A stretch of DNA of 64,000 bases from Hippasteria phrygiana (Eukaryota > Echinodermata > Asteroidea > Valvatida > Goniasteridae), in NCBI GenBank assembly GCA_037893225.1, contig JAZGUH010000088.1, positions 1,338,501-1,402,500 on the forward strand, read 5' to 3'. A program made the position numbers and the translations under genes. Below the pieces are notes generated by a model, which had not been told where the DNA came from, did no database searches, and worked only from the letters and a program-made list of their open reading frames with translations. This document shows positions 1 through 12,000 of this stretch, in pieces (positions within the stretch are counted from its first letter, which is position 1; every line of letters begins with the position of its first letter).

Positions 1-640
1 TTGAGGGGATGAAAGTTCTTTTGATATGATTTAAAAGAAGCTATTTTAGCCAATAACTTATGTACACAGGAACTATTAACTAGGCACTCATCCTGCCACT
101 TCACTTCATTGAAAGAGAAATAAAATATAAATCAAACCAGTAAATAACTTGTGTAACTTTTTTATCACAATTCTGAAGGAAAATAAATCGGCCTACAGTG
201 CAGTATTGCGAAAACTGTTTACCTGGAACCTTTTCTTTCTCTTGGATTGGAAATACAAATTATAACCCAAGGCCCATTCTTTGTCCCTGTTATTAATAAT
301 AATATGTATAATATTCTGGAACATCACTGTCCAATTTACCATTTTCACGACGTCGGTGTATACGTTATTTACATTGTAATTGACGTAAAAGGTTACTTAC
401 AAAAAAAGTAGCCTAAAAGGTGAAAAAAAAATGCGGACCAGTGAAAATGCTGGCAGGCTAGTAACATTACTGGTCCGGCAGGCTAGTGAAAAAAAAAAGT
501 TAAGGGGAAACCCTGCATACATCTATGTATTGTGTATTCAGGTAGGCATTTTTATAAGTAAGTAATACATGTATATCAGAAAATGTAATGAAGCGTATTC
601 TCTATGGAACACAAACTTGATCCTGTGAAGTTCACAAATG
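1..640. other. No gene seen
   Basis: AT-rich, presumably NUP133 intron. No exon or element could be supported. The same holds for 1064-1600, where no NUP133 propeller exon was found. Confidence 0.4.
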
Positions 641-648
641 GATTTTTC

Positions 649-1055
649 TAGGGCTGTTCATTTTCGAATAATTTTGTATTCAAATATTCGAAACTGGGTT
701 TGACTGAATATTCGAAAATTTGATACTCGCCGATCAAGTTTTTCAGTGCATGCCGCACCGATAAAAAAAAACATTGGTGTTTTACGTATGGCGATTGATA
801 TTATGGACCATTCAAACAGCATTTTTTTTGCATGGCCCTGTTGTATCAAGGGTTTTACGGACAGGAACAGTAAACTTCCGTCCACAAAAAATTACGATTG
901 ACAAAAATGCGCCATTTGACACTGCTAAGCGCCGTAACTTTTCTATTAAAATAGCATCAGAGTCGTATCTGTACGTGCATATACATGTATATCTTTTCGA
1001 ATATTCGAACTGGCAAAATGGTATTCGAATATTCGGTATATTCGGGACAGCCCTA
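649..1055. mobile_element. hAT-type miniature element, 8-bp TSD
   Basis: GATTTTTC at 641-648 and 1056-1063. Ends TAGGGCTGTTC / GACAGCCCTA, with clustered TATTCGAA-type words just inside. No transposase. Confidence 0.88.
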
Positions 1056-1702
1056 GATTTTTCATTAGCACTCGTCAGAAAATTCAGTGCGATGATTTGT
1101 TTTTCCCTTCCAATTCCCCGATATCAATTTGCCTGATTTGCCTCAGGCGTAACTACATGTACATGTTTAATACTCAGAAGGCCTGTTGCACCTGGAGAGT
1201 CATAATGAACCGTGTGGTTTGCCACTTACCTGAAATGAATGCTTTCCCGTGGTGAAATCATCCATTAATACACGTATTATAATGTGGTTCTGATTAGGAT
1301 GAGCAGTTAGTGTCAGTGAATAGGGGGATTGTTGGGTGTGTTGACAATGCTTGCTAGGCAGATTGAACTTTGATTATTTTGTGTGTGGATATACGATATA
1401 GGCCATTAACCATTGTGGATGCGGCCTCAACTGAATTATGAGTATGACTGGGTTACATTGTTTGAGAAAACATTTTGAACTCAATTGCTTGTTGAGTGCA
1501 GACCACATGTAGGTTTGCAACCAGTTCTGTGTAAATTGAGTCTCACTTGTCCCAGTTTTCCTGGTATATTGGACTTGGCATCAGTCTGTAAAAGGAGGTG
1601 AACAACAAGCTCTTTATTTTCGGCTCTGCAAAAATTAGCCATTTGAACAGACGGAGGTGCAATCTGGTGCCGTATCTGCTGAAGATTGTGCTCTTATTCA
1701 AA

Positions 1703-2629
1703 ATGGATGACCAAGACAACATGACATGCTGCTCATCCGATGAGGTGTATTTCAGCTATGCTGAGCAGCAGGCCTTGGTCACTTTTGTAATCATCGTTTC
1801 AGTCCTGGGAATCTTTGGCAACACCCTGGTCATCGTCGCAGTGACTCTATCCAGAAAGCTTCACCAGGCAACAAACATGTTTGTGCTCAACCTGAGCGTT
1901 GCCGACCTGTTGACCTGCGCGTACGTAATCCCGACTAATGTGGTGATTTTTCTCAGCCGGGATCTCAATCCTCTGCCCCAGGCCTGTGCGCTCGCGGGTG
2001 TCTTATTTTTGTTGTGCGTCGGGTGCAGCATAAACAACCTTGCATGCATCGCGCTCAGCAGGTGCGTCATGGTCACCCACGGCAAGGCAACGTACCGCAA
2101 GCTGTTTAGCAAGCCGCGGATGATCGTGGCCCTTATCCTGACCTGGCTGATCCCAGGGTGTGTGATAATCCTCACTGTCAGCATTGGGTATGTCGAATTC
2201 GGCTTCAAGCCGTTAGCCTCAATGTGCTGTTGGATCCAAGTCGACAAGTTGCGAGCCGACATCATTTTCTTTCTGGCATATGTTCCTGTCCAGTTTCTCC
2301 TCATAGTGTGGAGTTACGCCAGAATCGTGCATTACACCTGCACAAATGTTAAGCGACGCAGACACAAAAACAACCACAGACTTCAAGTCCAAATCACAAC
2401 GAATCTCTCGTTGGTGGTCTGCTGCTTCATCGGCTGCATCGTTCCTTATAGCATTTCCCTGACTTTTTTAGGTGTGGGAAAGTTTGAAGCGATCTCAGCC
2501 GCCATCCTGACAGGAAACAGCTGTGTGAACCCATTGATTTATGCTGCCAAGCACCCGCAATTCAGGGAGGTGTTCAGCTGCATCATCAGGGGGAAATTCG
2601 CGGAGATTCCAGGGAGAGTTTTACTTTGA
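1703..2629 (+). CDS. Rhodopsin-class GPCR, intronless, 308 aa
   Basis: Seven-helix plasma-membrane receptor; ligand unknown. The start is the first ATG (MDDQDNMTCC), followed by an N-glycosylation site NMT at residues 6-8. An open frame runs 35 codons further up without an ATG. Class A landmarks: GN at 39-40 (helix 1), LSVADL with D68 (helix 2), C95 (helix 3), W148 (helix 4), P195 (helix 5), NPLIY at 276-280 (helix 7), then a short basic tail. Two key motifs deviate: SRC (119-121) stands where DRY is usual, and helix 6 has no CWxP. A basic third loop (KRRRHKNNH) is at 217-225. Overall it resembles invertebrate moody/GPR84/melatonin-like receptors (family-level inference). It lies left of the first NUP133 exon found, on the same strand, so it probably sits inside a NUP133 intron. 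Confidence 0.88.
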   Translation: MDDQDNMTCCSSDEVYFSYAEQQALVTFVIIVSVLGIFGNTLVIVAVTLSRKLHQATNMFVLNLSVADLLTCAYVIPTNVVIFLSRDLNPLPQACALAGVLFLLCVGCSINNLACIALSRCVMVTHGKATYRKLFSKPRMIVALILTWLIPGCVIILTVSIGYVEFGFKPLASMCCWIQVDKLRADIIFFLAYVPVQFLLIVWSYARIVHYTCTNVKRRRHKNNHRLQVQITTNLSLVVCCFIGCIVPYSISLTFLGVGKFEAISAAILTGNSCVNPLIYAAKHPQFREVFSCIIRGKFAEIPGRVLL

Positions 2630-2724
2630 TGTCCCTACTGATGTTTCAGCCAATAATTTAAGTTGTCTTCCAATTTCAAACTGAATTACAGGAAACTATT
2701 CATTTGTTTACTTCCATGACTTAT

Positions 2725-2890
2725 GATAATCAAAACCAAGGATTCCTCAAAATGGCGTAACGGTACTGCCGCTCGAAAACCTGAAGAAACCTGTGGAGGG
2801 AAGACGATGAATAAATGTTAAGGTTTTAGGGTTGGGAGAAAAACTTTCCATGGAGAGCCGATGGAATAGGGCATGTACTGAAGAATCAAT
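2725..2890 (-). mobile_element. SINE family C, 3' fragment
   Basis: AACCAAGGATTCCTCAAAA and GAAGAAACCTGTGGAGGGAA match 56010-56110. Just downstream of the GPCR stop. Confidence 0.65.
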
Positions 2891-3004
2891 CAAACTTGTC
2901 AGTCATAGGCTGGATTAGAACCCCGGTAATGGAATTGAAAGGCGAGAAAAGTACCACTGGGGCCAGTCTGACTCCTCTGTGTTTTAAAAATACTGTCTTT
3001 ACAG

Positions 3005-6000
3005 GGATCTCCATCTTTGGACAATCTGAGAGTCTGGATGCTAGATCTACAGATCGTCAGGTAAATGCTTACATTTATCTCAAGAAAATCCTAGCGTAGA
3101 AACATGTCAGAAATGTGTAGTACTGCTTGGGCTGCCAAAGTAATGAATCTGCAAGGAAACAGCTTGGGCTCTGCTAACAAGAGAATTCCTTGCTTACAGC
3201 GACTATTCTGTGCTAAGCACAGAAATTCTCCGCTTACCCTGTAGGCCCAGAATCCTTGGGGCATAATGTGTAAGAATGCACACGGAACAAAATTCCTTGC
3301 TAAGGTTTTTTCTGCTATCAGTGGCAATAAAAGCAGAGCCAAGACGTTTGGGCCCATTTCATTAGGGCTGTTGATTTTTGAATAATTTAGTATTCGATTA
3401 TTTGAAACATGGGTTTGACCGAATATTCGATATGCAGGTTTTTCGCGCGTCAGATGCAACTGCATGACGCGCCAGTAAAAAACGTTGCACGCAAAGCACG
3501 CCGGTGTTTTATGTTTGGCTATTGATATTATACACCGCCCGATGACATTTTTTGAATGCGCCTGTTGTATCATTACGGGTATGTATAACATTCTGATAAC
3601 AAGAAACCAAACTCCAGCCTGCATTTTTGCAGTAATAAGTGTCATGGACGGGAACAATAAACTTCCGTCCACAAAAATTACTGTCAACAAAAATGCGGCA
3701 TTTGACACTGCTAAGAGCCGTAACTCCTCTATTAAAATAGCATCTGCATGTGAACATTTTTGTTTCGAATATTCGAACCGGCAAAAGGGTATTCAAATAT
3801 TCGGTTGATTCAGGACAGCTCTACATTTCATACCTTTTCAGATCTTTGTGGAACACGGAATAATGTAGTGCGTCCCTGTCCCATATGCCACGAGGCCAAG
3901 TGCGTTCGTTTCCCATATGCCACGAGGCCGAAGGCCGAGTTGAATGGCATATGGGACATGGACACACTACATTAGTCCATGTTCCTCGAGTGCAAGTGGG
4001 ATAACAAATTTATCTTCAAGCAAACTTAAAGGTAGTGTACACGATTGGTAATCCTCCACATTTTTGTTTTTACTGAATTATTACGAAATACCTTACTAGA
4101 CTGTAAGTTAATAGTAGTCTCCATCATCCTGTGAAATAATGGCACCTGGTGTGGCGTCATTTTCAAGAAAAGTTGAAATTTATATCGTTTTCCAACGATT
4201 GTTCTGCATAACAATCGTTGGAAAAATATTTGTTAATACTGCCCTCTATTGACCGAATGTAGTTAGTCCGCATTGCGTCTCTAAAATGAGTTAACAATCC
4301 AAAAATGGGCACAAGGTTGCAATTCTAGTAAAATTGTGTGTTGCATAGTGTACCGAAGCGACTTGTTGTAACCAGTCGGCTCGCGTAGTTATGTGACCAA
4401 TTGAAAACGATCCCGTTTACAAAAATTGGGCTTATTTAACCAGATGGCGCTATAAAAAGTGCTGTTAACTGCCGCCCGACGGTTGAAAACAAACGCCATT
4501 TTTCTCTTGTTTTTTTTTTCGCCATCCAAGAACGCTAAACTTTGAACAGGTCAGTGGAACGATATTTCCTGTACTAACCCCCAAATCTGCCCATTTCTGA
4601 AAATTGCAGCAATGACCAATTATGTAGACTACATTTGCACCTTTAACGCACAGTAAAGGTCCTCACTGATTGCATACACTGTGTTCACAGACGTCAGGGA
4701 TTGGGAATTATCAGGTCTGGGAACTAGACTAGCTGTTTGCTCCCATTCACGGATGTGTATTAAACAGATTGCTAAAACAAAATGTGGACTAACTACAGTT
4801 GGTAAATTGGGGGCATTATTTGAAAAAAGTCAGTTTTTTTTCAACGATTGGTGGTCGGCCGATCATCGCTGGAAATTGATACAAAAATTCCACTTTTCTT
4901 GAAAATGACAGCACACCAGGTGCCATGATTTCACAGGATGCTTGAGACTATTATTTACTTACCGTCAAGTATAAAGGCAATTCACAATAATTCAGTAGTT
5001 TTGTTTTTTGATGTTTGCAAATTTTGTTTATTACCTTTAAATTATACTTCACCTGTGTGTTTCAGAAAGTGTTGAAGGTATGCACACGGTAAAAGATGTA
5101 GTTTTAGGTTTTCCAGTAACACCGTCAGAAAAATCTCAAAAGAGAAGAATGGTTTGTGGATGAACATGATGATAATGGATGTTTCTTCTTTCTTTCTGAC
5201 TGAAATGACACATTTTACCCCGGTTCCCCCAAGGGATGATACATGTATCAGGAATTTTTTTTTTGGGGGGGGGGGGGGGGGGGTTCAGGCCTGATATTTC
5301 CTATTTTTACCTTACAAGAAAAAAGGAAGAAAAACAAGTCCTTTCCTTCCCCAAGCCAGGCTTTCAAGTATTCCTACTTTTCCTATTTTTTCCTAATTCT
5401 TCTTTTTTGCCTTGCTCCTACTTTTCCTACTTTTTTCTTGAAATTCATATTTTTTTTCCAACTTTTTCCTACTTTTTTGTCCCACAAGTCAAAACAAATG
5501 AAATCTCATTGAATACTTTTCATGACAATGTTACACACTGTCATTTGAAAATCACACAATGAAGGGCTTGGGTGCAGGAGTACTGCAACTTTACTTCTAA
5601 GAGCTGTAGTTGAGGATGGAGCACAAGTGTTGTGAGTACAGAACATGCCAAAATGATGAGGCTTGTGATGCTGTGGACATGGGTGAGTATCAACAAAAAC
5701 TAATCCTGGCAGCCTGGAAAAGTCCTACTTTTATCCTGATTTTGACCGCCAACATCCTACTTTTGTCCGGTTTGGGGGAAAATTTTGATCCTACTTTTCT
5801 TCTACTTTTTCACCTGGGCCTGCTTAAATGTAGTGTATACGATTGGTAATCCAATTTTTGTTTCTGAATTTTTACCAAATACCTTACTAGACTATAAGTT
5901 AATCATAGTTTCATCAATCATCCTGTGAAATGATGGCACCAGGTGTGCTGTCATTGTCAAAAAAAGTAGAAATATATATCGTTTTCCTCACGATTTCCAA

Positions 6001-9000
6001 CGGGAAATCGTTGGAAAACTGCCCTGTAGCCTTTAGTCAAGGCGAGCGTCGCTACCCGGGTGACAGGCGCGCCCCGGACATACGGTTGAAAACGAGTGCC
6101 GTTTTTCTCATCTTTTACGCCATCCAACAACGCAAAACATTGAACAGGTCAGTGGGACGATATTTCCTATAAAATACTAACCCCCAAATCTGCCCATTTC
6201 TGAAAAGTGCAACAATGACCAATCATACTACCTTTAACCCCTGCGAGCTGCTGCATGGAGATTTCGGAAGGCACATTTTTTTCTTTTTCTAATTTCCATA
6301 TGAAGCCGTCGGTCTATTCCATTCATATTTTTTGTAATCCTCAATGATACATTGTATTTTGAAGTGGTATAGTCGCTTTTCAAGAAGGAGTTCACTTGGG
6401 GTCACTCCAGTCATGAGAAACCTGGGCCCCAGCCAAAAGCCCATTCAGTTGTGCAAAAACCGTGCGAGGAGCCACGTAGTGATTTCGGAAGGCACATTTT
6501 TTCTTTTTCTAAAATTAGTGATAAACAACATGCAAATTTCCAGAATGATTAAATTTTTGTGTGTGTATGTCCAGAGGACCCCTATTGATCTATTTAGACC
6601 ATTAGAGAAAAGATTGTAAGCACAAAACATTGTTATTAACGCGTAAACGAAGGTGCCTTCCAAAATCACCCCATGGAAGAAGCGCATGATTTTTGTGCTC
6701 GCGCAGCTCGCAGGGTTAAAAGCCAGCCATGCTAAAAAAAAGCAGCTTTACATACATACATACAATATGTATATAAACAACCCCCACATGCATTGTCCCC
6801 AACTCATAATAAAAGAAGTGGGCGGTTGGTTTCCAGGAAATAAATCTATCGTTTTTCTATTCAACTCCCTTGAGTGAGAATTTTGCTCGTTGGCACTGCA
6901 GAACTCTTTTCCAATTAAGTCACATCCATTCCTTTTTTGTGGTCGTATTTGATGTATCAGGGGATTAACGATGCATAAATCATGCCATTGTTGTAAAAAT
7001 GAAATGCTTGGGGGAAATGATTGTCATAGCTGTCAGAGACTGTATACAGAGCACATCCATTTGTAGCTCAATTTATAAAAAGGACATTGACGTACATGTA
7101 CATTCAGTTGCGTGTCAATATAGTACTTTGACGTGTGCATATAGTACTTTGACATTCGTTTGTGACTCACATTGCAGTATTCGGAAATTTCTATCAATTG
7201 ACAGTATGTTGTATTTGTTGTTTGTTCACTAAATAAGGCCTTTTCATCGCACTAGACAAAATCTCGGGGGGCGGCCCAGGGCGACGCGGGGGTGAGAATG
7301 TGCGACGTTTCACACTAACCATTTTTCAACCCGGGGCGAGACCGATCTCGGGGGTGGCCCCGGGGCGAAATGGTTAGGGTGAAACGTCGCCCCGCGTGCA
7401 GGGTTTCGTACAACCCAGGTTGAGAAACAGGTGGTCTCGACAAAAGAATTCCAAAGGTCCTGTCAAAGCGCGCGCTATTGTTATTGTATACAGCTTGACC
7501 GAAAGCGCAGCGCCATTATTCTAAAGCACAATATGTGGCAGAGGGACCCCCCCCCCCTCTTTTGTGTTGGTCATTGTGTTCCCGGAATCTCAGGAATTAT
7601 TTTCAACGAGGAGGAAGTTAGGAATTTAACTGGCCATCTGGGGGTCGATGAAATACAAACTAGTGTGAAACGCTCATGCCCAACCCCGGAGCGAGCTCGC
7701 CAGGGTTGGCTGAGGTAGGTTTACACGAAATTAGTGTAAAACGACGCGGGGTTCGGCACTCTACTGTGAAAAGGCCTATTGAGGGATGGGATGGGATGGG
7801 ATGCTCTTGACAGGCATGCAACTTTTCCTTTGGTTCAGCTGATTTCCTCGTTTTTCACTTCATACTTAACTGTGCAAAGTCTTGTAAAGATTGGAATTTT
7901 CTCGTTTTTTGTTAATTCCAAGTTGCATGCCTGTCTTGAGATCCTGATGAGGGTTGCCATAGGCCTCCTTAATTTGATAAATACATTAAATAAAAAATAT
8001 TCTGCGACAATCTTAACCCCTTGAGTATGGTATTTTACGGGAGACGTCTGGGTGCCGCGGCGGTTATGGCAGCCAAGCGAACCGCTACAAGGTGTTTGTG
8101 CAGTCAAGCGTAACCTATACACAATAATCCAACAATGGATTGAAACTGCACAAACAGCGGCCAATGGTGTCATCCGGCCTGGTGGCACTGTTTAATCTAA
8201 CAATGGATTGAAACTGCACAAACGGCGGACAATTGTGTCATCCGGCCTGGTGGCACTGGTTTTTTTGCGCACATTTGCGGCATCCGTACGCAAGGGGTTA
8301 ACTAGAATGACCTGGGGCTAAGCGCAGCAATTTGCACAAAAAAATAGAAACAGGTTACCGGCCGAAACTTCATGTGATTTGTTCATGCCAAGCAAACAAC
8401 CAAGCAATATACATACATGTACATTACATGACAGTTTGGTTGGTAATCCTGTTTTTACCAAGGAAGACTTTTACATGCTAAGCAGATTTTTGTGCTGAGC
8501 AGCTCCATGAAAATTGGCCCAAAGAAGAAACTGACGGGTCTGGAAACACTAATTATACAGGCATGCAACTTTTACTCGGATCAGCTGATTTCCTCGTTTT
8601 TCACTTCACACTTATGCCATTGAAAATTGAAAAACACTGTACAAAGTCTTGTCAAGTTTGGAATTTCCTCGTTTTTTTGCTAATTCCAAGTTGCATGCCT
8701 GATTATACAGACAGCAGAAGGACAACAGGGTTGTGAGGATTTGAACTTTGAAGGAACAGGGAGGCGTAGGTGACCAGGAAACGGCATCTGCAGCTGATTT
8801 CATGAAACAGTGCGTAAGGTACGCCATTGTGTAGGACTTGCGCTATAAAAATGTTGCGCAGCTACGCAACATCTTTGCGATCCATTTCACGAAACAGTTG
8901 GTAGCTGAGCAAGGTTAAATTCTTTTTTTATACTTCGCGGACGAGGCCGAATGCCGCTTTTACGACACTAAAAACGCACGGAGCAGTCGTGAAATAACTG

Positions 9001-12000
9001 CGGTGGCAAATTGGTGGCAATTTTCATAAATACCTCACAGGTTAACCTGCAGCGGATGATCATTTCATTACTCTCTGAAATAAACTAGTGAATTTAATCA
9101 ATAATTTGAGCAACTAACGGCTCTACTTATGCTCATGCTCGGCTAGCTAATTCATCATTTCTGTGTTTTTGCAGACAACGTAAGCCACATATAACAAGTG
9201 CATAAGTTACAGCATAATTTGTGGCGCAAGTCAGCGACTTACACACTGCGTACCTTTTGTGAAATCGATTTTAATAATGTCACAGATGTTGTGCAACTTA
9301 TGCAATAAATTGTGGCATTAGTAGAGTTATGCAGTTGCGTCAGGTTTCGTGAAATCGGCTGCAGGTCCTAAGTTTTATTGTGACCATATACATGTAGCTG
9401 TATAATACTAGACCACTATATCATCACATGGAGGAAAACATAAATTCTGGGTGAATTCATTTTTTTGCACATAACTAATGGAAAGCTCAACAATTAGTGT
9501 CAGCTTCACTATGGCTTTTTGCAATCTTCATAATTGTTTGAGTTTTTTTGGTAATTAATTCATTTTTTTATTGAAGTCACCGATTGAAGGCTAAAAGCCA
9601 CTCTCGGTAAAGGGTGTTACAATCAGAGGTAGTACGGTTGGCAACATTTTGAATTGCCAACCCTACCACCCTTACGGTTTTCCAGGGCCCAGATCTAAAT
9701 AGAGGATAATTCTTTAACAGATTCCAGAGAAATTATCCCAGTTTTCAGACCTATAGACCCAGGCGGGGTAACTTCCACCATCGGTAAGACCAACTCACCT
9801 CCCATTTGCAGAGTTGTAGTCAAGTCCCTGCAAGTCCTTTCGCAAGTCCTTTCACAAAGCTGGTCACAAGTAACTGGATGAACAATGACAAAGGAATGCC
9901 TTTGTCAAAGCTCATTTGAATAGCTTGTGATTGGGATTAGGACTGGAGAGCTTGTGAGGGACTTGTGATGGACTTGTGATGGACTTGTGATGGACTCGAC
10001 TACAGCCCTGTTAGCTATGTGGTTGTGACTTGTCTGGCAGCCATGTTGTCAAACATTAACTGACTACTTTGTGTCCGTTTGGTAGTGATTGTGCCCTGCT
10101 ACTTGTTGCTGCAACAGACACATCTAGATCGACCCCAGTGCTACACTACGCTCTGGGTGAGTTACCTGCAAGGGAATCATTCTCATAAAATATGAGCTGG
10201 CAGCACGAAATCAACGGGAAGTCACACCATGGCTTTGAGTTATGAGTTATTAGAAGAAAAAAAATCATTTTTAACTGAAAAGTCAATTTGGGGATTTTGA
10301 ACATTTTACATTTGAAAAGTCCTATTTTATCATATCCCAATTGGGATTCAGTTTATATTATAGAAATGAATTCCATCTTATGAATAGATTGGTTGCCGTA
10401 CCCGCTGCTACACTGTATATCAGATTCGAACCAGCCAGCCATCTCCGGCAAGCTCGGTGGTCGAGTGGTAATAGAAAGCAGGAGGTCGTGGGTTCGAGTC
10501 CCACCCAAGTGATCTTTTTTTCTTCAAATAATCTCTCGGGGACAACACCGAGTATACAGTGTTTATCATACATACATGTAGGTGAAGGGCAAAACCCCAT
10601 GTATTGAATTTACATCATCCCAATGCAAAAATTCCAACTCGTAAAATGAATTCAATCTCGTAATAATTTGTGGGCTGATTTCTTTCATGAAACCAAGTTA
10701 GTGTCACAGGTCACAAACTTTGAGCATCATTTTCGTAAACTGAGCAGGGGTCAAATTTCAGGTAAAAATCCACTAGACAGCTGGGCTAGTAGCACAAACA
10801 TTTTACTAGACCGGAAGGTATTTCACAAGACCAATGGTAAAAATAAGAACACACAGTGTTTTGAATGAGTGTGCTGTTTCAATTTTTTTCCCCTTTGCCG
10901 ACCTTGTTGGGGGAGGGGTTAGAAATGCTTGTTTTGATTGAAACTCCCTGCCTTGAAATTAAAAAATTGCCATTCCAGAAATTATGGGGCTTTTTCAGTT
11001 CACCAGATTTATAAAAGAAAATTAACTTTAGTGATAGCATTTCACGCAGTGTATGAAAGAAATCACTAGACTACCGGACTACATGTAGTTCGGTCAAGAG
11101 TTCACTAGACCAATGCTCAAATCACTGGACTCTCTCCAGCAGTCCAGTGAATATTTCGATCCCTGCTGAGGGGTCAAAGGTTATAGCAGGGACCAGGAAT
11201 GCAAAACAAAAAAATACATCAAATTATAAGCTTATTACACGTATTGTCAGGAAATACCATTAATATCTCAATTTTCAACTGTGGCACCCGTTTGTCAATT
11301 TTCAACTTTCCACCTGTTTCGTGGTGCCAGGTCCTATTAATGCTCTCTGAACACCTCCATCAGTTGACTTCCAGATCCTATATGTAATTACTTTGAGCAC
11401 CCATCCACTCAGCTTGCAATTGGGATGGTGCAGGATCTGAAGTCACATGTATGGATAAAATCAGTTGTAGTGTCTAAGTAATGAGACCTGGTGAGATAGG
11501 GAGACATTTGTCCAATAAACTTTTGTACAAACTCTAATTTATGCCGCTTTCCATGTTGCATCGTAAAGTTGGGCGTGATCCCTGGCTGCACGGCATTATG
11601 GGTTTATGACTGGCGCCCCCAAACAAAGACACTGACAATTTGGGGACTGCTAACATAGGGCATAATAGCTCAGTTGGTAGAGCACTGGTATAGTATTCTG
11701 GAGGTCGCGGGTTCGAATCCCACTCCTGCCAGTTTTTTGTGTTCACTTCGAAAATTCATTCAAATTTACCTAGTCAGTTTCCCTTGTGGTTTGTTTGACG
11801 ATATTACGTGCATAAAGTTAAAACCGATAAGGTTTTTTTTTTTTGATTCCAGCTCTGATTCCACTGGTGTCCATGTCGGGAGGTGGTCCTGGCCAAATCG
11901 ATGCATTCAAGATGATGTCATTGTCTGCTGGGTACCAGGTAATTCTTTGGCACAGTATCTCCGCACAAATTTCAGTTTCAATCGAACTTTTTTCCCCTCT

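Noticed and set aside
1861..2304. 147-codon antisense frame under the GPCR
   Set aside because: Shadow of a conserved receptor sequence on the other strand.
5236..5562. Two overlapping hydrophobic frames after a poly-G run
   Set aside because: TTTTCCTACTTTT-like low-complexity sequence; no conserved features.
10358..10600. Small protein containing [17 protein letters not shown]
   Set aside because: This is a well-known spurious translation of tRNA-like sequence; here the SINE family B head.
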